From: Megamerina dolium
Taxonomy: Eukaryota; Arthropoda; Insecta; Diptera; Megamerinidae
Reading direction: 5' to 3'
DNA: 64,000 nt
Assembly: GCA_963854835.1 (NCBI GenBank)
Contig: OY978525.1
Coordinates: forward strand, 108,818,917 to 108,882,916
Shown here: one piece after another, positions 34,367 to 44,430 of the stretch
Position numbering within the stretch: the stretch's first letter is position 1
Layout of the letters: each line of letters begins with the position of its first letter
The notes under the pieces: generated by a model
Database searches by the model: none
What the model was told of the DNA's origin: nothing
Seen by the model: only the letters and a program-made list of their open reading frames with translations
Position numbers and translations under genes: made by a program

Positions 34367-37300
34367 CTAACAATATTATATATGTATATCAAATACTACC
34401 AACTACATAACCCACCCATGGAGAAGATGAGAACTTGTACTACGATTTAGCTTTAGGACTGCTTTATGTTGATGTAGCATCAAAACTAAAGGAGAATGAA
34501 AGAGTTATACGATAAAGAATAACTTTCTGTGGAACTTTTTAAACTATTGTGATACTTTGATTTATTTACTGAATTCTGCCAACAAGTCGTATTCTTAACA
34601 CAATTTGACCTGATGCTATTACAACTAAATTCTCCTAAATATTGCGCCTAATAGTCATTTCATGCGAATTCACTGCCGAGATTATTCAACTGTATAGATT
34701 TTATTTGTATAGTTTTTGAACATAAATAATTCCAATGTAGTACGTTGCTAACCTGGTTACTTGCGATTTTTTGAGAATTACTCCCCAGGTTTTATATATA
34801 AAATTTTTATGAATTAATTATCGAACTAATTTAAAGAAGACCACATGTTATGAAATTATAACTATTTATTAATAAATTGCTTAAAAAAAATTATTTAATG
34901 CAATAAAATCTTAGAATAATAAAATAACAATTTTATATGAAAAACCAAAAGGACCCTGTGCAGCTAGAAAATTGACTCCTGTGAACACTTTCATTTGAGA
35001 TTGCGATTGTTGAGATTCTAAATGATTTAACAAATCATACATCTCTCCCAAGAACCTCAAATCCAAATTTGATTCAATTTACTTTAATGAAATATATATT
35101 ATTTTTGAACCAAACAACATTATTATCAAATTATTTGTTGTAAACTAGTGTACATACACGATTTTCCAGATATAGAAAAGTGTACTCACATTCATGTATA
35201 TTTATATATATGTGATCTTATAAAATTGTACAACTTTATACAACAAAATATATGTATTACATACCTCTACGTATGTAAATATATTGTATATATGAAAATC
35301 GAAAAAAATGCCCCTTTCGAACAAGGTGAATAACAGCAGCAGCACCAGCAGCAAAAGTCTAGTATTTTCGAGTTGCAGAAAATCGAAATTGAAAAATAAA
35401 TGTTACAAACTACTACTACTACTATCGTACTATTGCTACATACTAGAATCAATTGAAGGAATTGACATTTTGCATCTCAAAGTCAACAACTATAATATAT
35501 TCACACTTATTATAAAGATACTCATTGTATAATATTGTATGTATGCACAATCACTTTACAACGGAAATGAAAAATCAAATTGAAAATGTAACAAACTCTA
35601 ACGTCAACATACACATACATTTATAACCATCAAATGATTCAATATCGTAGTAATACAAATGCATTTGAATATACCCTATAGTAGTATGTGAGTACTTCAA
35701 TATACCTACATATATATATGTACTTATGCACATATTTGTATATATGTATATGTACCATATATAGAATGTTTCGAGATATGCAATGTCAATATAAACTGAT
35801 TTCTTCGTTGATAGCCCGTCACTTGTAATTTTGCATGTGCATGTACATTTGTCGATATATTCACAAAACAAAAAGCCAGGTTGGAAAGTTTATTTTTATT
35901 TATTTTGGGGCATATGCTTAAGCAAACACAGGTAAACAATTTATTTATTTATTTGTTTTTTTTTTTTTTTTTGTGCAGAAAAAAAGAATATATAACAAAA
36001 AATTCCATCAATATGTAGATTTATACTAGAAAGCATTCTAGTATATCAACCAGGTCAATGTCTTTACCATTGCCATTTTCATAATATCAGAACTTAATAT
36101 ATATTTTTTCACTTCAGAGGTTTTTGACAATAATTTCTTAATCTAATAATTTTGTTATTTGCTTCATTTTTCCAATGGCAACATATAAACCAATTCGAAG
36201 ATACATTCATATGTATATAAACATTTCAATTGTAATATGTTCTATATATACTTGAGTGAAAATGTTCTTGTTGTCACTTCAAACATATTTGTAACTATCT
36301 GATTCAAGATGGTATATACACATATCTATTCATATACGATTTCGTCTATGTAGACAAATTCTAATTAATAAATTAATACAATCTTCTCAATCTATTTAAT
36401 ACATATTGTATGTAAATGTTGAATACAGTCATCAACTAAAACAATGTATAGACACTTTGTCATTGTAAAATCTTGAGAAATGTTGCAGCTGATTTACTAG
36501 ATTAGCAAAATATTCCATATCAAAAGTGATTAAACATATACATGTACATTAGGGAGGGTCAAATTTTATTTGAAGAATTTTTTTTTTTAGTAAAAAATAA
36601 AGAAATTACCTATGATTTTAAGTATATTTGCTCAAGAAATCGTGAATTTAAAAAAAAATTCACAATTTTCAACATAAATTATATTACAATTTATTTTAAA
36701 GTAAGTCTATTCACAGACAAATGGAAAAGAAGACTAAGTACAAATGGAAAAGTGTTACCATTTCGAAGACCAAAAAAATCTCTAAAAAAAAAACTGATCT
36801 CATAATGGCAGATGTGTTTAAATTTTAGAAGAAATAATTCCACATTCATCCACATCCACATTCTAAGATTTAATGCATATAGCTTTTAATAGATTACCAA
36901 AGTGTCAATGAAAAAACTACACTGTTACTCTTACACTCAACATACATTACTAATATATGTATTTAGGGTACATGAGCAGCTGATATCTGCCATTTAGTTG
37001 AATATTCTTAAATGTAAATGAAAATTAAAAAAAAAACAAACAAAAAGTAATTACATGAAGAGCACAATGGTAGGGTCAGTTTTGCACCACCACACACTCA
37101 GCCATATATGTACATACAAATTTGCATATAACTATATTTGGATATCTATTTATATATGTAAGTACATACTATATGATGTGTTTGAATACATTCTTCATTA
37201 ATTAAATGTTCTCTCATTTTCGATGAAATGCACAAAGGATATTAAATTAACTAGCAACGGATGCAACTATTTATCTACAAATATATATCATAATACCTCC

Positions 37301-37718
37301 TCTGTCTACACCACATACTAATTAAATACACAGGAATACAAGGAATAAGGACATGTGACCACACATTGATGTTTAAATAAATTGCTTAGTGTATAGATAG
37401 ATGCTTGAGATAAAAAAAGGAGATATATGCTTATACAATATTTGTTTCTTCTTCTTCTCTTGCTTATGTAAATATTTTAGGAATTGAATTTTCATATTTG
37501 CAAAATAAACGAAACTTTAAAGTTAGCTTCTCAATCAAGAAAAATACTAATGATGAGGTAGACCGAAATCCATCTGAAATTGTACTATTAAATACAAATA
37601 TTATTTAATTGTACTTTTTTACATTTTAAATGATTTTTATATAAATATTAAACCAACTTTAGCATTTTTAAATAGAATAGTGAATGATGAATAGTGAATA
37701 ATTAATAAAATTAGGTTT
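34367..37718. other. 3.3-kb AT-rich stretch, no gene seen
   Basis: No gene or TE recognised. A pyrimidine run ending GTGCAG near 35956-35978 resembles a splice acceptor, but no exon follows that I can support. Confidence 0.5.
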
Positions 37719-37932
37719 GCAATTCTTCCGGCAGTAACAATTTGATCTGAAAAAGTTTCTAAAAGAGCTCTATGACAAAGCCCGGAATTAGTGACGTCAC
37801 AAAGTATTCTGCACGTTCGGAATCGGCTAATATAAGTAGGTCCCTTCTAATGCTGTCCAAAATTTAACACACACAACAGTACTGGAAGAGAAGTTCAGCC
37901 AAAGGTCCCTTCGTGGACTAAAGTGCCACACA
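37719..37932 (+). mobile_element. SINE family X, 5'-truncated copy
   Basis: From GCAATTCTTCCGGCAGTAACA to GTGCCACACA it matches the body of the SINE at 41317-44704 (minus) and, in its last 90 bp, the one at 56507-56737. Key shared words are TAAGTAGGTCCCTTCTAATG, TTTAACACACACAACAGTA and CTAAAGTGCCACA. It contains the uninterrupted site AGGTCCCTTCTAATGC at which the RTE inserted in the copy at 41425. The tRNA-like head is missing. The second half belongs to the first unit of the tandem duplication. Confidence 0.85.
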
Positions 37933-38335
37933 TTAACAAGAATTTTTTTATTTTTATCTCAATAAATGCGAAACAAATACATAAAAAATGCTTATCCCAA
38001 TGAGATGATTTACGTTTTAATTTTTAGTGAAGTGAAAAACATCAGCTAATGTTTATTATACATGTTTATCAAATGGTATGAAAAGTATTGTAAATGTTGC
38101 TGCAACATTGTATCATTATATAAGATGCATGTTTAGATCGATGCACAGCCATATAAATAGTTTGAGTATATTTTTTTCGAGTATAAAGGAGAGCGGGATT
38201 TCCCAAAATATTGATTTTCTTATTTTTTTTCAATTTACAATACAATTTGAACAATAAAACAAATATTTACCACTTCAAAGGTACATACCTCGCCCATAGA
38301 AATCGTTTAAAATTGTCAAATAAAATAAATGTTCT
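37829..38335 (+). repeat. tandem duplication, unit 1
   Basis: A 507-bp unit beginning AATATAAGTAGGTCCC inside the SINE fragment and running through unrelated AT-rich DNA (TTTTTAGTGAAGTGAAAAAC, CATGTTTAGATCGATGCA, ACATACCTCGCCCATAGAA). Repeated head to tail at 38336. A central block of about 95 bp is practically identical between the units, while other parts differ by small indels. Confidence 0.92.
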
Positions 38336-38830
38336 AATATAAGTCGGTCCCTTCTAAAGCTTTCCAAAATTTAACACACAGAACAGTAGTGGAAGGGAAG
38401 ATCAGCCAAAGGACCCTTCGACGACTAAAGTGCCACAAATTTTTTTAATTTATTTAATGTTAGCTCAGTAAATGCGAAACAAATGCATAAAAAATTCTTA
38501 TTCCAATCAGAAGATTTACGATTTAATTTTTAGTGAAGTGAAAAACATCAGCTAATGTTTATTATACATGTTTATCAAATGGTATGAAAAGTATTGTAAA
38601 TGTTGCTGCAACATTGATTCATCATATCAGATGCATGTTTAGATCGATGCAGGGCCATATAGTTTGAGTGAAGACAATGGCATATATGTATTTTTTTCGA
38701 GTATAAAGGAGATCTAGATTTCGTCATTTTAAATTTTTTGAATTTTTAATATAATTTGAATAAGAAAACGAATTTTGACATACCTCGCCCATAGAATGGG
38801 TTTAGAATTGTCAAAAAAAATAAATATTCG
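38336..38830 (+). repeat. tandem duplication, unit 2
   Basis: About 495 bp starting AATATAAGTCGGTCCC. It repeats unit 1 including its 98-bp SINE piece (38336-38433), with extra bases near 38668-38690 (GTGAAGACAATGGCATAT) and losses elsewhere. Confidence 0.92.
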
Positions 38831-40530
38831 AACGATATGAAAAAATATATGAATATTTTCATTTTGTAGCTAAAAGTATGTATTACAACATTTACGGAAG
38901 ATACTATAGAGTTACTATATGAAAACAAATCTAAAGCAATTAATAAACTTTCCGAATATACTTAGAAAATCAATCTATCATCGTTCAATAGAATTTCATA
39001 AATTGAAGTTTATTATTAAATTCTTTCTTTTATTGTTCTGCTGAATACTAAAACTTTCTTTTGCATAAGAAAATTTGTGCAACAATATGATTTCAAAATA
39101 AACATTAAAATCGTCCATCTACTATTGTTACAATAGCAGATGGAACAATTCAAACAACCACCAAAACAATATATCCTCGATGTTAATAATACTACTGCCA
39201 TACATATGGCAAAAAACACATTCAAATACACATCATCAATGCAACCAATCAAAATGTTTACTAAAGGACTACTACTCTCAGACACTTATAAACTCAGAGT
39301 ATGCAAAAACTTTGATGAGAATCGAACAAATGAATGATAGCTAAAGGCTATTTTACTTTATATATATATATATATAGTAGAGGTATAAGTACTATAATAT
39401 AGTCTCTGTTGGTGCAATATGTCTATAGCATACTTAACGCGTTTCTCATTCTTTTACCATCACACCACACAACTCTCTAATAGAGACGAACACTCAAACA
39501 CACAGAAATACCCACAAACATGCACATACATACAGTTGAATGCATTTTGAAGATGTTTAATTTCAAAGTTTCTACCACAAAAAGGAATAACGCTTTTGTA
39601 CTATATTTTTTATTATGGTATACAAGTTTGGATGTCGTGGTTTGGGTATGTAACTCATCATTCATTCGCCAATTTTACCGGCAGCAAAAACATAAGCATC
39701 ATATACAATATATGATAGATATTATATTTTGCAGCAATCACAATATCATTGGCAACAATGTTGTTAGTAAATATTTAGTATTACCAATTGCCAACTGCTA
39801 TTGATGGAGAAGTTTGTATTAGTGTGTGTCTTGTATGTGTATTTCATGAACACTGTAACACCATAAGGTTTGGTGATATATAAAAGTTCAAAATTACACG
39901 AAATGCATGATTCTGTGGTACACATTAATTTTAAATCTATTAATATTCCTTTTACATATTTGCTATTAGCTAAAAGTAGATTTGGGATTCCTGAGACTGC
40001 TTGAAAAATTATGAAAAGTAATAAAACTCAAACTACACCAATATGTAACTGTGTACAACTTAATTCGGTCCGTTTTCAAAAGATGGCTGTCATATGTGGT
40101 TGACATAAACAGCTGATTTTTGCTTTGTTGGAAAGCTTGTTTACATACTACAACCAAGCCTGTTACAATCTTTTTACATACCTACCTACGAACACTCCAT
40201 AAATCGTTAATAATTCAACGTACCAACATCATACAAACCATACCATACCATGCTTCTTCTCCTTATTGCCGTCATACAATTATATCATGTAGATGTATAT
40301 ACACATACACATACTCAGTCAGTAGTCAGTCGTTATGACGACAGAGAAAAGAGAAACAATCAAATGAATTTTCACTGAACGTAAAATGTAGCGTCATAGG
40401 AATTTTACACTATATGATTCCTAAATGCTTTATACATAGATATGTACTAAAGGTGCATGATTTGCCAACGTAAGGTATGAAAACCAATCAACGCTTGATC
40501 GAGTAAGTCGTAACCCAAACTACTATTTGA
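38831..40530. other. AT-rich stretch, no gene seen
   Basis: No supportable gene or TE; contains an (AT)n tract at 39359-39376. Confidence 0.5.
39359..39376. repeat. (AT)n microsatellite
   Basis: Nine AT units. Confidence 0.9.
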
Positions 40531-41200
40531 CATGATCTTGCTGAATTTTTGGATCGGCCCGTTCGAGTAGCTTGCTACCCTAACGAGTGCTCTTATAGTT
40601 GCGCTTGCATTAATTTGCTCGGCGGGTATAAGTAGTTCTTACTTTAAGCGAGGCTCTCAATATTCGACCGCTCGTTTAAGGTAGTCGCCTGGGAGCCCTG
40701 AGCTCTGCCAACCAACCAACCGCTTATACCAGGAGTAACCATCCGCCACCCTGTTGGTTGTTCCTATATAGTACTATAAAAAGGTCCCCCTCTACTATGT
40801 TTGAGGTCAAGGTGAGGCATATAGGAGACCCCTGTATCAGGATACCCTACACAACTATCAGTCGCTTGGAGACTTCTGCTGAGGCAGATCTACCGGACAA
40901 CTGATTTGTTAGGTGCGACCAGGTGGCACTGGTCAAAAAATTGTAAGGAAGAAAAAAAGAAGAAGAAGAAATGAAAAATAAAAATAAGAACATAAAACAA
41001 AGTAATAGTAGTACCATCAGTACCGAGCCGAACGCTATTCTAGTGTCGATGAAGTGATTGCCAATAAGCAATCGTGCGGAATTCGATCCTCCTACTACAA
41101 CAAGAGTTTTTACGTTGTCCTCTTGTTTGACACTGGCTGACTGAATAATACCACAGCTGGGAAACAAAAGGCACGCGTTACATGCTGTGACATTTGTCAA
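40531..41200. other. GC-richer island, probable unclassified TE remnant
   Basis: From about 40550 to 40920 the composition is clearly less A/T-rich than its surroundings and free of microsatellites, apart from an (AAG)n patch at 40957-40970. It contains a TATAAA at 40775-40780 and inverted words CCAACCAACCAACC / GGTTGGTTG near 40700-40762. The minus strand carries a B-box-like GGATCGAATTCC near 41083. No family recognised and no coding frame supported. It directly precedes the M3 mariner at 41252. Confidence 0.4.
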
Positions 41201-41489
41201 TCATATTTTGATCTTGAGTTTTAAATATCAATATTTTTTATTGCATCGAAAATGGGGGAAAATGGAAAATCTAAAATGGTGTTAAATAAAGTATTATTGG
41301 ATAATAATTGGATTAAAAATAAAATAAATAAATATGTGGCACTTGAAGTCCCGAAGGTCTCATTGGCCGAGCTTCTCTTCCATTACGGTTGTGCGTGTTT
41401 AATTTTTAGACAGTATTAGAAGGGCGAAAATCTCCTCGGTTAGAGGTTGTGCGTTGGGTTTGGGACCCGCCACATAAAAAACCCCCCCA

Positions 41490-44264
41490 ATGAAAAAAAC
41501 AAATATGCCTCGGAGAAGGACTACCGTTTTTGTTGATGACCCCCGCAAACGAAAAAAGGACCACGATTTACGGATATGCACCTGGAATGTCCGATCCCTT
41601 TATAGGGAGGGTGCCTCTATCCAGCTGGTTGATGTCCTCGAAAAATATAGAGCTGACATCACCGCTCTCCAGGAAATGCGATGGACAGGACAGGGCTGCT
41701 CCAAAAGAGCGTCCTGTGACATCTACTACAGTTGCCATGCTGAAAGGCACGAATTAGGATGTGGATTTTTGGTCAGCAAGAGACTACGACATCTTGTCTC
41801 GCAGTTCACGCCTGTGAACGAACGGCTGGCCACAATCCGCATCAAGGCAAAATTTTTCAACATCAGCCTTATATGTGCCCACGCTCCGACGGATGAGAAG
41901 GACAATGTGACCAAGGAGAGCTTCTTTCAGCGCCTCGAAGAAGCTTATGACCGCTGCCCCCGCCACGATATCAAAATCGTGCTTGGCGACTTTAATGCCA
42001 GGGTGGGCAAGGAAGGTACCTTCGGTCCAACTGTCGGAAAATTCAGCCTCCACCAAAACACCTCCGATAACGGAATGAGGCTGATTGACTTCGCCGCAGC
42101 ACGAAACATGGTAATTGGTGGTACCAGATTCCAGCATCTCGACATCCACAAAGCGACATGGCTGTCTCCAGATCATCGTACAAGAAACCAAATTGATCAT
42201 GTGTTGATTGACGGAAGGCATGCTTCCAGTGTGATGGACGTGAAATCGATCCGTGGTGCCAACATCGACTCGGATCACTACCTTGTTGCAGCTAAGGTGC
42301 GCACACGCTTATGTGTCGCAAATAACAAGAGAAGTCCCACACAGAGAAAGCTCGACGTCAGTAAGCTGCAATCACCAGAGACAGCAGATGCATTTTCCAC
42401 TCGACTATCGGATCTGCTTATGCAGAACACTCCCCCACTTGATGATACATGCGCACGGTGGACACATATATCCCACTCCATGACTACTGCTGCCGAGGAG
42501 GTAATCGGTTACTACCGGCCTCTGAGGAATGAGTGGTATGATCAGGAGTGTCGCGACGCTACCGCAGAGAAAGACGCCGCCTACAGAAAAACCCTGCGTG
42601 CAGGCGTAACGCGAGCTGTTAAGGAGCGGTATAGAGAGAAAAGGAGTGCAGAGAGACGTCTTTTCAGGCGCAAGAAGAGGGAGTTGGAAAGACGCGAGTG
42701 TGAGGAGATAGAGATGTGTACCGACAAGAATGAGACTCGAAAATTCTTTGAAAAGATCAAGCGCCTGAGTGGAGGTTTAAATCCCGGAGCCTCTTCTTGT
42801 CGTGATGGAAATGGGAATCTGGTTACGGATGTCCAGAGTGTACTGAGCCTATGGAGGGAACACTTCTCCACGTTACTGAATGGCGATGCTACGAACAATT
42901 CCGCCAGTGGAGGAGAATGCCCGATAACCCCAATTACAGATGATGGTGTTGATGTTCCACCACCCGACTATGACGAGGTTGAAACGGCCATTTTAAGGCT
43001 GAAGAACAACAAAGCTGCAGGTGCTGATGGCCTGCCTGCCGAGTTGTTTAAGACCGGAGGCGATGAGCTGCTCACCCGCATGCACCAGCTCATAAGCAGA
43101 ATATGGTCGGATGAAAGCATGCCTGATGATTGGAGGCTCAGTGTTCTCTGTCCTGTACATAAAAAAGGAGACCCCACAATTTGCGCCAACTACCGTGGAA
43201 TAAGTCTCCTGAGCATCGCGTACAAGATTCTATCGAGCGTACTCTGTGAAAGATTGAAGCCTATGCTCAGCAACCTGATTGGACCTTATCAGTGTGGCTT
43301 CAGACCTGGTAAATCCACCATCGACCAGATTTTCACACTGCGCCAAATCCTGGAGAAGACCCAAGAAAAACAGATCGACACACACCACCTATTTGTTGAT
43401 TATAAAGCCGCTTTCGACAGTCCGGTAAGGGATTACCTCTACGCAACAATGTCTAAGTTCGGTATTCCTGCAAAGCTCATTCGACTTTGTAGAATGACAC
43501 TGCATAACTCCCGTTGTGCAGTGAAAATTGGGAAGGACCTCTCCGCACCGTTTAATACCGAACGGGGTTTCAGACAAGGTGATTCGTTATCGTGCGACTT
43601 CTTCAATCTTATTATGGAGAAAATAATACGAGCTGCTGATCTACGACATAATGGCACTATCTTCAAAAAAAGTGTCATGCTGTTAGCGTATGCCGACGAT
43701 ATTGACATAATCGGCATGAACACGCGAGCAGTCAGTGCAGCATTCTCAGAGTTGGAAAGAGAGTCGCGTCGGATGGGTCTCACGGTGAACGAGGGCAAGA
43801 CGAACTATCTAGTGTCAACAAACAAAGAGTCCCGGCGTCTTGGACAGCACGTCACTGTTGACAACTACGCTTTTGAAGTAGTAAGGGACTTTGTCTATCT
43901 TGGAACCAGCATTAACAGCAGTAATGACGTCAGCTTGGAGATCATGCGTAGGATAACTCTTGCTAACAGGTGTTACTTTGGGCTGAGTAAGCAATTGAGA
44001 AGTCGAGCCCTCTCTCGAAGAACGAAAACTACACTCTACAAGTCTCTCATCATGCCTGTCCTAACATATGGCGCTGAAGCCTGGACAATTTCCACCTCGG
44101 ATGAGCGAATACTTGGAGTTTTCGAGAGAAAAGTCCTACGCAAGATCTTTGGACCTATTTGCGTTGGTGGCGAGTACCGAATAAGGTACAACCATGAGCA
44201 TCAAAATCCAGCGGCTGCGCTGGCTAGGTCATGTCGAGCGAATGGAAGAACACGCTCCAGCTAA
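41490..44264 (+). CDS. RTE endonuclease-reverse transcriptase, C-terminus frameshifted
   Basis: A 924-codon frame for the RTE polyprotein, which nicks target DNA and copies the element RNA onto it. The apurinic-type endonuclease spans about residues 27-265: TWNVRS, LQEMRW, LGDFNARVG, NQIDHVLID and SDHYLV are all present. A basic linker follows (REKRSAERRLFRRKKRELER, near 380-400). The reverse transcriptase spans about 525-790: NYRGISLLS, QCGFRPGKSTIDQ, VDYKAAFDS, GFRQGDSLSCDFFN, YADD near residue 734, GLTVNEGKT. A 38-bp deletion at 44199/44200, identified against the copy at 31930, shifts the frame, so the last 20 or so residues are wrong. The true C-terminal domain continues at 44194-44430. 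ATG 41490 is used because the frame opens there; an in-frame MPRRRTTVFVDD start at 41505 is also possible. Confidence 0.95.
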   Translation: MKKTNMPRRRTTVFVDDPRKRKKDHDLRICTWNVRSLYREGASIQLVDVLEKYRADITALQEMRWTGQGCSKRASCDIYYSCHAERHELGCGFLVSKRLRHLVSQFTPVNERLATIRIKAKFFNISLICAHAPTDEKDNVTKESFFQRLEEAYDRCPRHDIKIVLGDFNARVGKEGTFGPTVGKFSLHQNTSDNGMRLIDFAAARNMVIGGTRFQHLDIHKATWLSPDHRTRNQIDHVLIDGRHASSVMDVKSIRGANIDSDHYLVAAKVRTRLCVANNKRSPTQRKLDVSKLQSPETADAFSTRLSDLLMQNTPPLDDTCARWTHISHSMTTAAEEVIGYYRPLRNEWYDQECRDATAEKDAAYRKTLRAGVTRAVKERYREKRSAERRLFRRKKRELERRECEEIEMCTDKNETRKFFEKIKRLSGGLNPGASSCRDGNGNLVTDVQSVLSLWREHFSTLLNGDATNNSASGGECPITPITDDGVDVPPPDYDEVETAILRLKNNKAAGADGLPAELFKTGGDELLTRMHQLISRIWSDESMPDDWRLSVLCPVHKKGDPTICANYRGISLLSIAYKILSSVLCERLKPMLSNLIGPYQCGFRPGKSTIDQIFTLRQILEKTQEKQIDTHHLFVDYKAAFDSPVRDYLYATMSKFGIPAKLIRLCRMTLHNSRCAVKIGKDLSAPFNTERGFRQGDSLSCDFFNLIMEKIIRAADLRHNGTIFKKSVMLLAYADDIDIIGMNTRAVSAAFSELERESRRMGLTVNEGKTNYLVSTNKESRRLGQHVTVDNYAFEVVRDFVYLGTSINSSNDVSLEIMRRITLANRCYFGLSKQLRSRALSRRTKTTLYKSLIMPVLTYGAEAWTISTSDERILGVFERKVLRKIFGPICVGGEYRIRYNHEHQNPAAALARSCRANGRTRSS

Positions 44265-44430
44265 GAAGGTGTTATATTCGGAACCCGCTGGAGGACGACG
44301 CAAAAGAGGAAGACCAAACCTCCGGTGGAAAGACCAAGTACTGGAGAACCTGACGGCGCTTGGAATTTCTAACTGGCGCCAGCTAGCGAAGAACAGAGAT
44401 GGCTGGCGAAGCATATTATTTTCGGCCTAA
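44194..44430 (+). pseudogene. RTE C-terminal domain, detached by 38-bp deletion
   Basis: In another frame from the main gene, this 78-codon piece encodes IKIQRLRWLGHVERMEEH, APAKKVLYSEP and GRRKRGRPNLRWKDQVLENL, ending at 44430. It matches the C-terminus of the intact frame at 31930-32628. Its apparent ATG is an accident of the deletion junction, so it is not an independent gene. Confidence 0.92.

Noticed and set aside
40770..40865. TATAAA at 40775 with a TCAGT initiator-like word at 40858 as a core promoter
   Set aside because: The spacing is about 85 bp rather than about 30, and no gene follows downstream except a dead mariner.
44194..44430. Independent 78-residue basic protein gene
   Set aside because: It is the out-of-frame C-terminus of the RTE protein; its ATG is created at the deletion joint.
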